This document shows positions 9,080 through 20,168 of a DNA stretch of 64,000 nt, piece after piece (the first letter of the stretch is position 1; each line of letters opens with the position of its first letter). The notes beneath the pieces are model-generated. The model made no database searches and was not told the origin of the DNA. It was given only the letters and a program-made list of their open reading frames with translations. Position numbers and translations under genes: made by a program. The DNA comes from Zoogloea sp. (GTDB taxonomy: Bacteria; Pseudomonadota; Gammaproteobacteria; Burkholderiales; Rhodocyclaceae), in the NCBI RefSeq assembly GCF_028689785.1, contig NZ_JAQVCN010000008.1, positions 50,963 through 114,962 of the forward strand, read 5' to 3'.

Positions 9080-10222
9080 TCAGGGCCAGGCGCGGGCGCC
9101 GAACATCATGCGCTTGGCCACGAAATGACGGGCGGGTGGCAGCAGGTCAAGGGCAAACAGCCCTGCACCCCGGGCGTGGCGCAGGGCTGGGGAGGCTGTG
9201 CTGAACAGACGCACCAGGCCGTCGGTGAAGCGGATGGTGCCCTGGCGGTCGAGGCGGCGTTCGCTGGCGTAGGCCTCCAGGTTGGCCGCCGCGCCGGGGT
9301 CGCCGCCGGCCCGCAGCAGAATTTGGGCGCAGGCCCACACATCACGTAAGGCGAGGTTGTAGCCCTGGCCGGCAACGGGGTGCAGGGTCTGGGCGGCGTT
9401 GCCCAGCCACACCGTGCGTTGGCTCACCGGGTCGGGCCGGTAGCGCAGCAGCAGGGGGTAGCGGGCGCGGGGCCCCACGCTGGCAAAACGCAGACGGCTG
9501 CCGAAGTGGGCCTGCAGGCGGGCCAGGTAGGCCGCGTCGTCGAGGGCCATCAGGGCGTCGGCTTCGGCCGGGGCGGCGGTGTGGACGATGGCACAGTCGT
9601 TTCCGCAGGGCAGCACGGCCAGGGGGCCCTGAGGGGTGAAACGCTCCCAGGCGCGGTTGCCATGGCCTTCGGCCGGGGTGACGACGGAGATCACGGCGTG
9701 TTGGCCATAATCCCGCTCCACCAGGGCGCTGTCGTCCGCACCCTGGATGCTGCCTTCGGCGCAGGCCGCAAGACGGGCCGACAGGGGCGGGGCGACGGAC
9801 AGGCTGACGATCACGTCGTCGGCGCCGGCGGCCAGGCCGGTGACGGTGGCCTTGTCCACGATGGGAATGCCGGCGGCGGCCAGGGCGTCATCCAGGGCCG
9901 CGGCCAGGTCACCGGCACCGGCGACGTAGCCGAGGGCAGGCTGCCCGTATTCGGAGGCCTGCAGCACGGTGCGGCCAAGGCCGCCCTGGTGGGAGACGTG
10001 GATGCTCTCGATGGGCGTGGCCGGCAGCTGCGACCAGATCCCCAGGCGTTCCAGGGTCAGGCGGGTGCCGTGGGACAAGGCCAGAATGCGCGGGTCATGG
10101 CGGGCAGCGCCGCGGGGGCGGGCGTCCACCAGCACCATGTCGAGGCCGGCGTCCTTGAGGGCCAGGGCAAGGGTCATCCCTACCGGGCCGGCGCCAATGA
10201 TGGCGAGATCGTGGCGTTTCAT
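9080..10222 (-). CDS. ubiH: UbiH-like FAD-dependent ubiquinone biosynthesis monooxygenase
   Basis: Flavoprotein hydroxylase of the UbiH/COQ6 family that adds a hydroxyl to the ubiquinone ring. It has the FAD-binding GxGxxG (IIGAGPVGMTLALAL), the DPRILALSHGT motif after the dinucleotide fold, and the C-terminal FAD motif GNAAQTLHPVAGQGYNLALRD. The pepP-ubiH order is as in Escherichia coli, favouring UbiH over UbiF or UbiM paralogues, though the hydroxylation position cannot be proven from sequence. Start 10222 lies 28 bp after the pepP stop. Confidence 0.85.
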   Translation of the reverse strand: MKRHDLAIIGAGPVGMTLALALKDAGLDMVLVDARPRGAARHDPRILALSHGTRLTLERLGIWSQLPATPIESIHVSHQGGLGRTVLQASEYGQPALGYVAGAGDLAAALDDALAAAGIPIVDKATVTGLAAGADDVIVSLSVAPPLSARLAACAEGSIQGADDSALVERDYGQHAVISVVTPAEGHGNRAWERFTPQGPLAVLPCGNDCAIVHTAAPAEADALMALDDAAYLARLQAHFGSRLRFASVGPRARYPLLLRYRPDPVSQRTVWLGNAAQTLHPVAGQGYNLALRDVWACAQILLRAGGDPGAAANLEAYASERRLDRQGTIRFTDGLVRLFSTASPALRHARGAGLFALDLLPPARHFVAKRMMFGARAWP

Positions 10223-10250
10223 GTGCGGGGGCTCCGGTGTGTGGGCAGGG

Positions 10251-11570
10251 TCATGCCCGGGCAGCCATCAGGGCTTCGATGTCGGCAACGCTCTTGGGGG
10301 TGTCGAGGGTCAGGATGTCGCAGCCGCTGTCGGTCACCAGGGCGTCATCCTCGATACGGATGCCGATGTTCCAGAAGGCCTCGGGCACGCCGTCGGCGGG
10401 GCGGATGTAGCAGCCCGGCTCGACGGTGAGCACATTGCCCGGCACCAGCGGGCGCCATTCGCCAGCGAGCTTGTATTCACCCGCGTCGTGTACGTCGAGA
10501 CCCAGCCAGTGGCCGGTGCGGTGCATGTAAAACTGGCGGTAGCTGCCGGATTCGAGCACGCCGTCCAGGCTGCCTTCGAGCAGGCCCAGGTCGATGAAAC
10601 CCTGGGCCAGCACCCGGGTGGCGGCGTCATGGGGTTCGTTCCAGCCGGCGCCTGGGCGGGTGGCGGCAATGGCGGCGGCCTGGGATGCCAGCACCAGCTC
10701 GTAGGCGGCCTTCTGGGGGCCGCTGAAGCGGCCGTTCACCGGGAAGGTTCGGGTGATGTCGGAGGCGTAGCCGTCGAGTTCGCAGCCGGCATCGATGAGC
10801 AGCAGGTCGCCATCCCGCAGCAGGCCGTCGTTTTCAACGTAGTGCAGCACGCAGGCGTTGGCGCCGCCGGCCACGATGGAGCCGTAGGCCGGGGCCTGGC
10901 TGCCGTGGCGGCGGAACTCGTGGATCAGCTCGGCCTCGATCTCGTACTCGTGGGCGCCGGGCCGGGTGGCCTGCATGGCGCGGCGATGGGCGCCGCCGGA
11001 GATGCGGGCGGCCTGACGCATGGTGGCCAGCTCGCTGGCATCCTTGATCAGGCGCATCTCGTCAATGAGGCTGCGCACGTCGCGGATCTGGGTTGGGGCC
11101 AGGCAGCCCGTGCGGGCCTGGGCGCGCACCCGGTTGAGGGCGTCGGTGATCCGGGTGTCCCAGCTGGGCTCGTAGCCCATGGAGTGGAAGATGGCCGGCT
11201 GGTTGGCGAGCAGGATGCCGAGCTGGGTGTCCAGTTCGGCGATGGGGTAGGCCTCGTCGAAGCCGAAGGTCTCCCGGGCGGCCTCGGGGCCGAAGCGGTA
11301 GCCGTCCCAGATCTCCCGTTCCATGTCCTTGCTGCGGCAGAACAGCAGGCTGCGTGGGGTGTCGCCGGCCACCAGCACGAGGACCGCCTCGGGCTCACGG
11401 AAACCGGTGAGGTAATAGAAGTAGCTGTCGAAACGGTAACCGTAGTGGGTGTCCCGGTTGCGGATGCGCTCCGGGGCGGTGGGGATGATGGCGACGCCGC
11501 CGCCTGCGGCCTGCATGGTGGCGAGCAAGCGGGTGCGGCGGGCCTGAAAAGGGGCGGTGTCGAGGGGCAT
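10251..11570 (-). CDS. pepP: Xaa-Pro aminopeptidase PepP (aminopeptidase P)
   Basis: Cytosolic dimetal peptidase that removes N-terminal residues preceding proline. The pita-bread fold ligands are visible: two Asp in LIDAGCELDGYASDITRTF, His in MHRTGHWLGLDVHD, and two Glu in TVEPGCY and GIRIEDDAL. The start at 11570 (MPLDTAPFQARR) gives 439 residues, matching E. coli PepP (441); a frame extension to 11810 overlaps murU and was discarded. It sits between murU (58 bp upstream) and ubiH. Confidence 0.94.
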   Translation of the reverse strand: MPLDTAPFQARRTRLLATMQAAGGGVAIIPTAPERIRNRDTHYGYRFDSYFYYLTGFREPEAVLVLVAGDTPRSLLFCRSKDMEREIWDGYRFGPEAARETFGFDEAYPIAELDTQLGILLANQPAIFHSMGYEPSWDTRITDALNRVRAQARTGCLAPTQIRDVRSLIDEMRLIKDASELATMRQAARISGGAHRRAMQATRPGAHEYEIEAELIHEFRRHGSQAPAYGSIVAGGANACVLHYVENDGLLRDGDLLLIDAGCELDGYASDITRTFPVNGRFSGPQKAAYELVLASQAAAIAATRPGAGWNEPHDAATRVLAQGFIDLGLLEGSLDGVLESGSYRQFYMHRTGHWLGLDVHDAGEYKLAGEWRPLVPGNVLTVEPGCYIRPADGVPEAFWNIGIRIEDDALVTDSGCDILTLDTPKSVADIEALMAARA

Positions 11571-11628
11571 GGCGGTATCCGTTGGCTGTATGAGGGATGG
11601 ACCGTGGCGGCGGGGGAATGTTGCGTGA

Positions 11629-13321
<1,693 letters not shown>

Positions 13322-13402
13322 GGGAGTCTGAGATGCGTTCGTGTAAAATCGCGCAGTTTATCAAACCATGCGGTCGGCTCGCCGGCTGGTTCCTGCCCCG
13401 GG

Positions 13403-15865
13403 ATGAAACCTCACACCCAGTTGCGCTTCCTGTCGATTGCCCTGTTCGCCCTGTGGGGGCGAGCCAGCGCGGAAGATCTCCCTCCCTTCGTGGTGTCTCC
13501 GGCCCTGCTCGGCAAGCCCGCGGCAGCACGCCCGGCCCCCCGTGCCGTCAGTACGCCGTCGGCGGCTCCCGCCGCGGCCCGCCCGGCGCCGGCCAGGCCG
13601 GCTGCTGTCGGTGCCCCGGGGCGCAAGCCCGCCACCGCGCCCGCCCCCCTGACCAGCCCCGGCGTCACCCGCATCAGCGCCGACCGGGTGAGTGGTCATC
13701 AGGATGTGGATACCGTCGCCGAAGGCAATGCCACGCTGCTGCGCGATGCCACCCGGGTCGATGCCGACCGTCTGCAGTATTTCGAGCTCACCGACGAGGT
13801 GGAAGCCACCGGCAATGTACGGGTGCTCCGCGGGACGGACGAGATGACCGGCCCCCGTGCCCGCATCAAGGTGCAGGATCAAACCGGTGTCTTCGATTCG
13901 CCCAGTTACGCGATCAGCCGCCCGGCGCGCGGGCCGCGCCCCGGACAGGCCCCGCTGCTCCCCGGCCAGGCCTTGCCGGCCAGCCAGCAGCCCATCAGTG
14001 GCCACGGTTCGGCTGAATCCCTGGTACTGGAGGGCGAGAACCAGTTCCGTTTCTCCAACGCATCATGGACCAGCTGCAAGCCGTCCCGCCCCGACTGGTA
14101 CCTGCAGGCCAAGGAACTCGATCTGGACTATGACGACGAGGTGGGTGAAGCCCGCCACGGCACCCTGTGGTTCAAGGGCGTGCCCGTGGCCTACCTGCCT
14201 TGGGCTGATTTTCCCCTCGGCGAGAGCCGCAAGTCCGGCCTGCTGTCGCCCACCTTCGGCACCTCCAACAAGGTCGGCTTTGACCTGTCGGTGCCCTACT
14301 ACTTCAACCTCGCGCCCAACTACGACGACACCCTGACCGCCCGCGTGATGGGGCGTCGTGGCCTGCAGTTCCGCAACGAAGCGCGCTACATCAACCCCAA
14401 TTTCCGTGGCATTACCTACCTGGAATACATGCCCCAGGATGAGGTGGAAGGGCGCAGCCGCTACGTGGGTTCGGTGCGTCATGATCACAATTTTGGTGGT
14501 GGCTGGAGTAGCAATCTCAATGTCAACGGCGTTTCCGACCCGCGCTACTTCATCGACCTGAGCACGCGCCTGGCCCTGACCTCCCAGGTCAACCTGCTGC
14601 GCCAGGGGTCGGTGACCTACGCCGGTGGGGGCTGGTGGACAGCCACCGGCATGCTGCAGGCCTTCCAGACCCTGGACGACCCCAAGACGGGTTCTGCTCC
14701 GGTAAGCATCCCCTACAAGCGCCTGCCCCAGCTGACGCTCACCGCCAACCGGCCCGATCTCCCCGGCGGTACCACCTTTCAGCTGGCCAGCGAATTTGTT
14801 GCCTTCAGCCACCCGACCCAGGATGAAGGGCGTCGCCTGACCTTCTACCCCCAGCTGTCCCTGCCCCTGCAGACAGCCGCTTTCCACTTCACGCCGAAGA
14901 TCGGCGTGCACGCCACCCGCTACGAGCTTGATCGCCGTGTCAGTACCGGCGACAACTCCACCACCCGTACCCTGCCCATCCTGTCGGTGGATAGCGGCGT
15001 GACCTTCGAGCGGGATGCCAACTTCGGCGGGCGGGATTTCGTGCAGACCCTCGAGCCGCGGATCTACTACCTTTACGTTCCCTACCGGGACCAGTCGAAC
15101 ATCCCCAACTTCGATACCGGCTTCTACGATTTCAACTTCGCACAGATCTTCGCCGAGAACGTTTATACCGGTGGCGACCGCATCTCCAACGCCAACCAGA
15201 TCACCACCGCTGTCCAGAGCCGCCTGATCGACCCGACCACAGGTGCCGAGACCATGCGTGCCGCCCTGGGGCAGCGCTATTACCTGGTGGACCAGCGCGT
15301 CACCCTCAACAAGGACACGCCGGCCCGCACCGGCAAACAGGCCGACCTGCTGGCGGCCTTCGGGGTCAATCTGGCACCCAAGACCACCCTCGATACCGCC
15401 TGGCAGTACAACCCCCGGGACAACTGGACCGAGCGCTTCAACTTCGGCTTCCGCTTCCAGCCCGGCTATGCCCGCACCCTGGGGGTGAGCTGGCGCTATC
15501 GGCGCAACTACTCCACCGACCCGGCCAACCCCAACGGTTTCCGCGACATCGATCTGACCGGCCAGTGGCCCCTGTGGGGCAACTGGTATGGTGTAGGCCG
15601 TTACAACCGCAATCTGCGTGACCATCGCCTGACCCAGGGTATTGCCGGGGTCGAGTACAACGCGGGCTGCTGGGTGTTCCGTGGTGTGGTGCAGCATCTC
15701 ACCACCAGCGCCACCGACGTGACCCGTGCCTTCTTCTTTCAACTCGAATTCAATGGCGCCGGCAGCCTCGGCTCCAGCCCGCTCAATGTCCTGCGCCGCA
15801 GTGTGCCGGGCTACAACCGCATCAACGATGGCTCCAACCCCTTCTCCAGCGACGACGACTTCTGA
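13403..15865 (+). CDS. lptD: LPS-assembly outer-membrane protein LptD
   Basis: Outer-membrane beta-barrel (820 residues) that inserts lipopolysaccharide into the outer leaflet together with LptE. A signal peptide (MKPHTQLRFLSIALFALW, cleaved after ASA) is followed by an unusual Ala/Pro-rich stretch of roughly 60 residues, an OstA/LptA-like domain (ISADRVSGHQ to about residue 185) and the barrel ending in the strand with VPGYNRINDG. Only two cysteines are visible in the mature protein, C225 and C756, so one long-range disulfide is expected instead of the two of E. coli. Start 13403 is chosen because it gives the signal peptide. surA follows 16 bp later. Confidence 0.95.
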   Translation: MKPHTQLRFLSIALFALWGRASAEDLPPFVVSPALLGKPAAARPAPRAVSTPSAAPAAARPAPARPAAVGAPGRKPATAPAPLTSPGVTRISADRVSGHQDVDTVAEGNATLLRDATRVDADRLQYFELTDEVEATGNVRVLRGTDEMTGPRARIKVQDQTGVFDSPSYAISRPARGPRPGQAPLLPGQALPASQQPISGHGSAESLVLEGENQFRFSNASWTSCKPSRPDWYLQAKELDLDYDDEVGEARHGTLWFKGVPVAYLPWADFPLGESRKSGLLSPTFGTSNKVGFDLSVPYYFNLAPNYDDTLTARVMGRRGLQFRNEARYINPNFRGITYLEYMPQDEVEGRSRYVGSVRHDHNFGGGWSSNLNVNGVSDPRYFIDLSTRLALTSQVNLLRQGSVTYAGGGWWTATGMLQAFQTLDDPKTGSAPVSIPYKRLPQLTLTANRPDLPGGTTFQLASEFVAFSHPTQDEGRRLTFYPQLSLPLQTAAFHFTPKIGVHATRYELDRRVSTGDNSTTRTLPILSVDSGVTFERDANFGGRDFVQTLEPRIYYLYVPYRDQSNIPNFDTGFYDFNFAQIFAENVYTGGDRISNANQITTAVQSRLIDPTTGAETMRAALGQRYYLVDQRVTLNKDTPARTGKQADLLAAFGVNLAPKTTLDTAWQYNPRDNWTERFNFGFRFQPGYARTLGVSWRYRRNYSTDPANPNGFRDIDLTGQWPLWGNWYGVGRYNRNLRDHRLTQGIAGVEYNAGCWVFRGVVQHLTTSATDVTRAFFFQLEFNGAGSLGSSPLNVLRRSVPGYNRINDGSNPFSSDDDF

Positions 15866-15881
15866 AAGCGCCCTCCGACCC

Positions 15882-17180
15882 ATGAAACTCATCGTCTCCC
15901 TGCTTGCCGCCAGCCTGCTCGCCAGTACCGCCTTCGCCGCCAACGAGCCGGTCGAAGTGGATCGCATCGTGGCGGTCGTGAACAGCGAAGTCATCACCCG
16001 CTCCGACCTGCGCATGCGTGTCGCCCAGGTCACCCGCCAGCTCAGCCGTCAGGGCACCCCCCTGCCGGCCGCCGACGTGCTCGAGAAGCAGGTGCTGGAG
16101 CGACAGATCATCGAGCGTCTGCAGCTCCAACTGGCTGCCGAGACGTCCCTGCGCATCGACGATGTGACTCTCGACCGGGCGGTCGGGCGCATTGCCGACA
16201 GCAACCGCCTGTCCATGACCGAGTTCCGCAAAGCCCTCGAGAATGACGGCCTTTCCTGGGAGCGCTTCCGTGAGGAAGTGCGCAACGAGATGCTCCTCAC
16301 CCGGGTACGTGAGCGTGAAGTAGAGGCCCGCATCGTGGTGTCGGATGCCGAGGTCAACAATTTTCTGGCCCACCCGGAAAACACTGCAGGGCAGGAGGAA
16401 TACAACCTCTCCCACATCCTCTTCCGGGCGCCCGAGGGCGCAACGCCCGAGCAACTCGCCCGTTTGCGCGCCAAAGCCGAGGACGTGGCCGCCCGCGTCG
16501 CCCGGGGCGAGCCCTTCGACAAGCTCGCCGCCAGCTACTCCGATGCCCCCGACGCCCTGACCGGCGGCAATCTGGGGTGGCGCAGCGCCGAGCGTCTGCC
16601 GGGGCTGTTTGCTGAAGCCGTTGCCAGCCTCAAGCCGGGCGAGACTACTTCCATCCTGCGCAGCGCAGCCGGCTTCCACATTGTCCGTGTGATCGACCGC
16701 AAGGGCGGCAGCCAGTCAGGGGTGCCGGCCCAGGTCCAGCAGACCCATGCCCGCCATATCCTGATCAAGACCAGTGAAGTGGTCACCGATGCCGATGCCC
16801 GTCGTCGCCTCACCGATCTGCGTGAGCGCGTCGTTCAAGGGGGCGCCAGCTTTGCCGACCTGGCGCGTATCCACTCCGCCGACCTGTCCGCGTCCAAGGG
16901 CGGTGATCTGGGCTGGATCTACCCGGGCGACACCGTGCCCGAGTTCGAACAGGCCATGGACGCCCTCAAGCCCGGCGAGCTCAGCCAGCCCATCCAGTCA
17001 CCTTTCGGCTGGCATTTGATCCTGGTTGAAGATCGCCGCGTGCAGGATGTTTCCGACGAACGCAAGCGTGGTGCGGCCCGCAATGCCCTGCGCGAGCGCA
17101 AGTCCGATGAGGCCTACCAGGACTGGCTGCGCCAGCTGCGGGACCGGGCCTACGTGGAATACCGCACCGAAGACCGCTGA
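15882..17180 (+). CDS. surA: Periplasmic chaperone / peptidyl-prolyl isomerase SurA
   Basis: Periplasmic chaperone for outer-membrane proteins such as LptD. It has a clear signal peptide (MKLIVSLLAASLLASTAFA), an N-terminal chaperone region (VDRIVAVVNSEVITRSDL), and two parvulin PpiC domains, the first beginning near YNLSHILFRAPEGA and the second near THARHILIKTSEV. The 432 residues match the family. Start 15882 follows the lptD stop by 16 bp; pdxA and rsmA follow, the conserved lptD-surA-pdxA-rsmA order. Confidence 0.96.
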   Translation: MKLIVSLLAASLLASTAFAANEPVEVDRIVAVVNSEVITRSDLRMRVAQVTRQLSRQGTPLPAADVLEKQVLERQIIERLQLQLAAETSLRIDDVTLDRAVGRIADSNRLSMTEFRKALENDGLSWERFREEVRNEMLLTRVREREVEARIVVSDAEVNNFLAHPENTAGQEEYNLSHILFRAPEGATPEQLARLRAKAEDVAARVARGEPFDKLAASYSDAPDALTGGNLGWRSAERLPGLFAEAVASLKPGETTSILRSAAGFHIVRVIDRKGGSQSGVPAQVQQTHARHILIKTSEVVTDADARRRLTDLRERVVQGGASFADLARIHSADLSASKGGDLGWIYPGDTVPEFEQAMDALKPGELSQPIQSPFGWHLILVEDRRVQDVSDERKRGAARNALRERKSDEAYQDWLRQLRDRAYVEYRTEDR

Positions 17181-17275
17181 TCCGGCCGCCGGCGCCGTGG
17201 AATATCCTCCACCGCGCCGGCTCCAGCAGCCGTCCTGTCCCTCTCCTGCCGTTCCCTTCCTGCACTTCCCCCATC

Positions 17276-18253
17276 ATGTCCTCCCCGCTTCCCGTCCTCG
17301 CCATTACCAGCGGTGAGCCCGCCGGCATCGGCCCCGATCTGTGTGCAGCCCTGCCGCGCTTCGACTGCCCGGCACGCCTTGTCGTTCTGGGTGACCGCGA
17401 CATGATCGCCGCCCGCATCCACGCGGTCGAACCCTCGGTCGACATCCTCGACTACGCCGTCGGCAGCACGCCCCGGCCCGGCAGCCTCGAAGTGCTGCAC
17501 CTGCCTTTGGCCTGCCCCGTTACCCCAGGGCTGCTGGATGCGGCCAATGCCCGCTACGTGCTCGACGTGCTCGACCGGGCCATCGCCGGCTGCAAGTCCG
17601 GGGAGTTTGCCGGCATGGTCACCGCGCCGGTGCACAAGGGCATCATCTGTGAGGCGGGCGTGCCGTTTTCGGGGCATACCGAGTATCTGGCCGAAGCCAC
17701 TGCCACGCCCCTGGTGGTGATGATGCTGGTGGGTGGGGGGATGCGCGTGGCTCTGGCCACCACCCATCTGCCCCTCAAGGACGTTTCCGCGGCCATCACC
17801 CGCCCCCTGCTCACCGACACCCTGCGCATCCTGCACACCGATCTGCGCACCCGCTTCGGCCTGGCCGCGCCGCGCATCCTGGTGGCGGGCCTCAACCCCC
17901 ACGCGGGGGAGGGCGGCCACATGGGGCGGGAGGAGATCGACGTGATCACCCCGGTGCTGGAGGCCCTGCGTGCCGAGGGCATGGATCTGCGCGGCCCCCT
18001 GCCGGCCGACACCCTGTTCGTGCCCCACACCCTGGGGCAGGGCGATGCGGTGCTGGCCATGTTCCACGATCAGGGCCTGCCGGTGCTCAAGCACGCCAGC
18101 TTCGGGGGGGGCGTCAATGTCACTCTCGGGCTGCCCATCATCCGCACCTCGGTGGATCACGGCACCGCCCTCGACCTGGCCGGCACCGGCAGGGCTGATC
18201 CGGGCAGCTTGTTCGCCGCCGTCGAGCTGGCCATCGGCATGGTGCGGGCATGA
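17276..18253 (+). CDS. pdxA: 4-hydroxythreonine-4-phosphate dehydrogenase PdxA
   Basis: NAD-dependent, metal-requiring enzyme of pyridoxal-5'-phosphate synthesis (DXP-dependent route). Motifs of the family are ITSGEPAGIGPDL at the N-terminus, TAPVHKGIICEAG, FSGHTEYLAE with a metal His, GLNPHAGEGGHMGREE, FHDQGLPVLKHASFG and VDHGTALDLAG. The 325-residue length is standard. The stop overlaps the next start (ATGA at 18250-18253). Confidence 0.96.
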   Translation: MSSPLPVLAITSGEPAGIGPDLCAALPRFDCPARLVVLGDRDMIAARIHAVEPSVDILDYAVGSTPRPGSLEVLHLPLACPVTPGLLDAANARYVLDVLDRAIAGCKSGEFAGMVTAPVHKGIICEAGVPFSGHTEYLAEATATPLVVMMLVGGGMRVALATTHLPLKDVSAAITRPLLTDTLRILHTDLRTRFGLAAPRILVAGLNPHAGEGGHMGREEIDVITPVLEALRAEGMDLRGPLPADTLFVPHTLGQGDAVLAMFHDQGLPVLKHASFGGGVNVTLGLPIIRTSVDHGTALDLAGTGRADPGSLFAAVELAIGMVRA

Positions 18254-19140
18254 ACGGGCGTCGTCGCCTGCTGCTCGGCAGCGTCGCGGCCCTCGGGCTC
18301 TCCGCCTGTGCCGACTTGATCCACAAGCCCGAAGCGGTGGCGCCCCGCGCTGCCCGCAAGCCGCGGGTGGCCCTGGCCCTGGGAGGCGGCGCGGCCCGCG
18401 GTTTTGCTCACATTGGCGTCATCAAAGTGTTGGAGACCCATGGCCTGGCGCCGGATCTGGTGGTCGGCACCAGTGCCGGAGCAGTGGTCGGCGCCCTCTA
18501 CGCCGCCGGGCATGGGCCTTTCGAGCTGCAGAAGCTGGCCATCCAGCTGGACGAGTCCGCCGTCACCGACTGGAGCTTCTTCGACCGGGGCGTGATCAAG
18601 GGCGAAGCCCTGGAGCGCTTCATCAACAGCAACGTGGGCAACAAGCCCATCGAGGGCTTGAAGCGGCGCTTTGCTGCGGTGGCCACCGACCTGCAGAGCG
18701 GCCAGCCCATCGTCTTCCAGCGGGGCAACACTGGCACCGCCGTGCGCGCCTCCGCTTCCATCCCCGGGGTGTTCCCGCCGGTGCCCATCAATGGGCGGGA
18801 GTACGTGGATGGAGGTCTGGTGGCGCCGATTCCGGTGCGCGAGGCCCGGGGCCTTGGCGCCGACATCATCATTGCCGTGGATATTTCGGGCCGTCCTAGC
18901 GGCAAGAAGAACCAGGGCAGTTTTGATGTGCTGCTCGATACCATCGCCATCATGGGTGGCGCTCTGGGGCGCGATGAGCTGGCCGGGGCCGACGTGGTCA
19001 TCCGGCCCGAGCTGAAGGGCCTGCCCGCCACCAACTTCCAGCAACGCCACGAAGCCATCCTGGAGGGGGAACGGGTTGGTTTTGCCGCCGTGGCCCGGGT
19101 CCGGGAGGCGATTGCGGCCTGGGAAAAGAAGAACGCCTGA
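18250..19140 (+). CDS. Patatin-like phospholipase, predicted lipoprotein
   Basis: A 296-residue serine lipase-fold protein. The N-terminus MNGRRRLLLGSVAALGLSAC is a lipoprotein signal with the lipidated Cys at about residue 20. The patatin oxyanion loop ALGGGAARGFAHIG, the nucleophile elbow GTSAG and the catalytic Asp in VDGGL are all present, so it should be active. It is of the RssA/YchK-like size class. Substrate is unknown; placement between pdxA and rsmA and export suggest a cell-envelope lipid role (inference). Confidence 0.88.
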   Translation: MNGRRRLLLGSVAALGLSACADLIHKPEAVAPRAARKPRVALALGGGAARGFAHIGVIKVLETHGLAPDLVVGTSAGAVVGALYAAGHGPFELQKLAIQLDESAVTDWSFFDRGVIKGEALERFINSNVGNKPIEGLKRRFAAVATDLQSGQPIVFQRGNTGTAVRASASIPGVFPPVPINGREYVDGGLVAPIPVREARGLGADIIIAVDISGRPSGKKNQGSFDVLLDTIAIMGGALGRDELAGADVVIRPELKGLPATNFQQRHEAILEGERVGFAAVARVREAIAAWEKKNA

Positions 19141-19150
19141 GGAACAACGG

Positions 19151-19951
19151 ATGAGCGAACCCCATCTCGCGCGCAAGCGCTTCGGCCAGAACTTCCTGTC
19201 CGACCCCAACATCATCCGCAAGATCATCGAGGCCATCCGCCCGGCGGAGGGGGATCGCATGGTCGAGATCGGCCCCGGCCTGGGGGCCATGACCGAGCCG
19301 CTGATGGCCCGTCTGCCCCATCTACACGTGGTCGAGATCGACCGGGATCTGATTGCCCGCCTCAAGGAAGCCCACTCCCCGGAGAAGCTGACCATCCACG
19401 AAGGTGACGCCCTCAAGTTCGACTTCGGCAGCCTGGTGGCCGACGGCGCCCCCCTGAGGGTGGTGGGTAATCTGCCTTACAACATCTCCACGCCCATCCT
19501 GTTTCATCTGGCCGACTACGCCGAGAAGGTGAAGGACATGACCTTCATGCTGCAGAAGGAGGTGGTGATGCGCATGGTGGCCGAGCCTGGCACCGAGGAG
19601 TACGGGCGCTTGTCCGTGATGCTGCAGTACCGCTTCAACATGGCGCGGGTCTTCGATGTGCCGCCGGGGGCCTTCCGTCCCGCGCCCAAGGTGATGTCGA
19701 GCATCGTGCGCATGGTGCCGCGCCCGGTGGCCGAATGCACCGCCACCGACTACGCCCTGCTCGGGCGTATCGTCACGGCGGCCTTTGGCCAGCGCCGCAA
19801 GACCTTGCGCAATACCCTGCGGGATTTTCTCGGCGAGGGGGATTTCGCCGCCCTCGAACTCGACCCCGGCCTGCGCGGCGAGAAGCTCGCCGTGGGCAGC
19901 TTTGTACGTATCGCCAATCACGTTGCTGGGCGGACTTCCCCCGTTGTTTAG
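19151..19951 (+). CDS. rsmA: 16S rRNA dimethyladenosine transferase RsmA (KsgA)
   Basis: Dimethylates A1518 and A1519 in helix 45 of 16S rRNA. Signatures are RKRFGQNFLSD at the N-terminus, VEIGPGLGAMT (SAM motif I), the acidic EIDRDL and the NLPYNIS catalytic motif. Start 19151 (MSEPHLARKRFGQNF) gives 266 residues, the usual length, and lies 10 bp after the patatin stop. It ends the lptD-surA-pdxA run; downstream composition becomes abruptly AT-rich. Confidence 0.96.
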   Translation: MSEPHLARKRFGQNFLSDPNIIRKIIEAIRPAEGDRMVEIGPGLGAMTEPLMARLPHLHVVEIDRDLIARLKEAHSPEKLTIHEGDALKFDFGSLVADGAPLRVVGNLPYNISTPILFHLADYAEKVKDMTFMLQKEVVMRMVAEPGTEEYGRLSVMLQYRFNMARVFDVPPGAFRPAPKVMSSIVRMVPRPVAECTATDYALLGRIVTAAFGQRRKTLRNTLRDFLGEGDFAALELDPGLRGEKLAVGSFVRIANHVAGRTSPVV

Positions 19952-19991
19952 AGGGGTGTGGAGGGGGCGTGTGAGGCAAGAATGAGTGTTT

Positions 19992-20020
19992 TTGATAAAA
20001 ACAATAAAAACATGTAAAAA
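19992..20020 (+). promoter_or_regulatory. Candidate sigma-70 promoter of the secreted-peptide gene
   Basis: TTGATA at 19992-19997 and TAAAAA at 20015-20020 are separated by 17 bp, with TG just before the -10 element. It lies in a 217-bp AT-rich gap that contrasts with the GC-rich surroundings. A second weaker -10 candidate, TATAGT, is at 20078-20083. Which is used is unknown. Confidence 0.4.
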
Positions 20021-20168
20021 TGCTTTTCATATTCCTTTTTGCCGTGGTATTTCACGAATTCAAGTCTTCTTTGAGGTTATAGTGAATTCGCTGCCTGATT
20101 ACCCATTACGGGTTTTGGGTGGCGCGACATCAAAAAATAGATTCACTTACTCTCAAGAGGTTTCAAAA

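Noticed and set aside
14063..16033. 656-codon minus-strand open frame opposite lptD/surA
   Set aside because: Antisense frame kept open by high GC codon bias; low-complexity Gly/Val/Ala text with no domain.
19986..20168. In-frame upstream extension of the secreted-peptide gene (61 extra codons)
   Set aside because: The region is AT-rich promoter-like DNA; the ATG at 20169 has a proper ribosome site and starts the double-glycine leader exactly.
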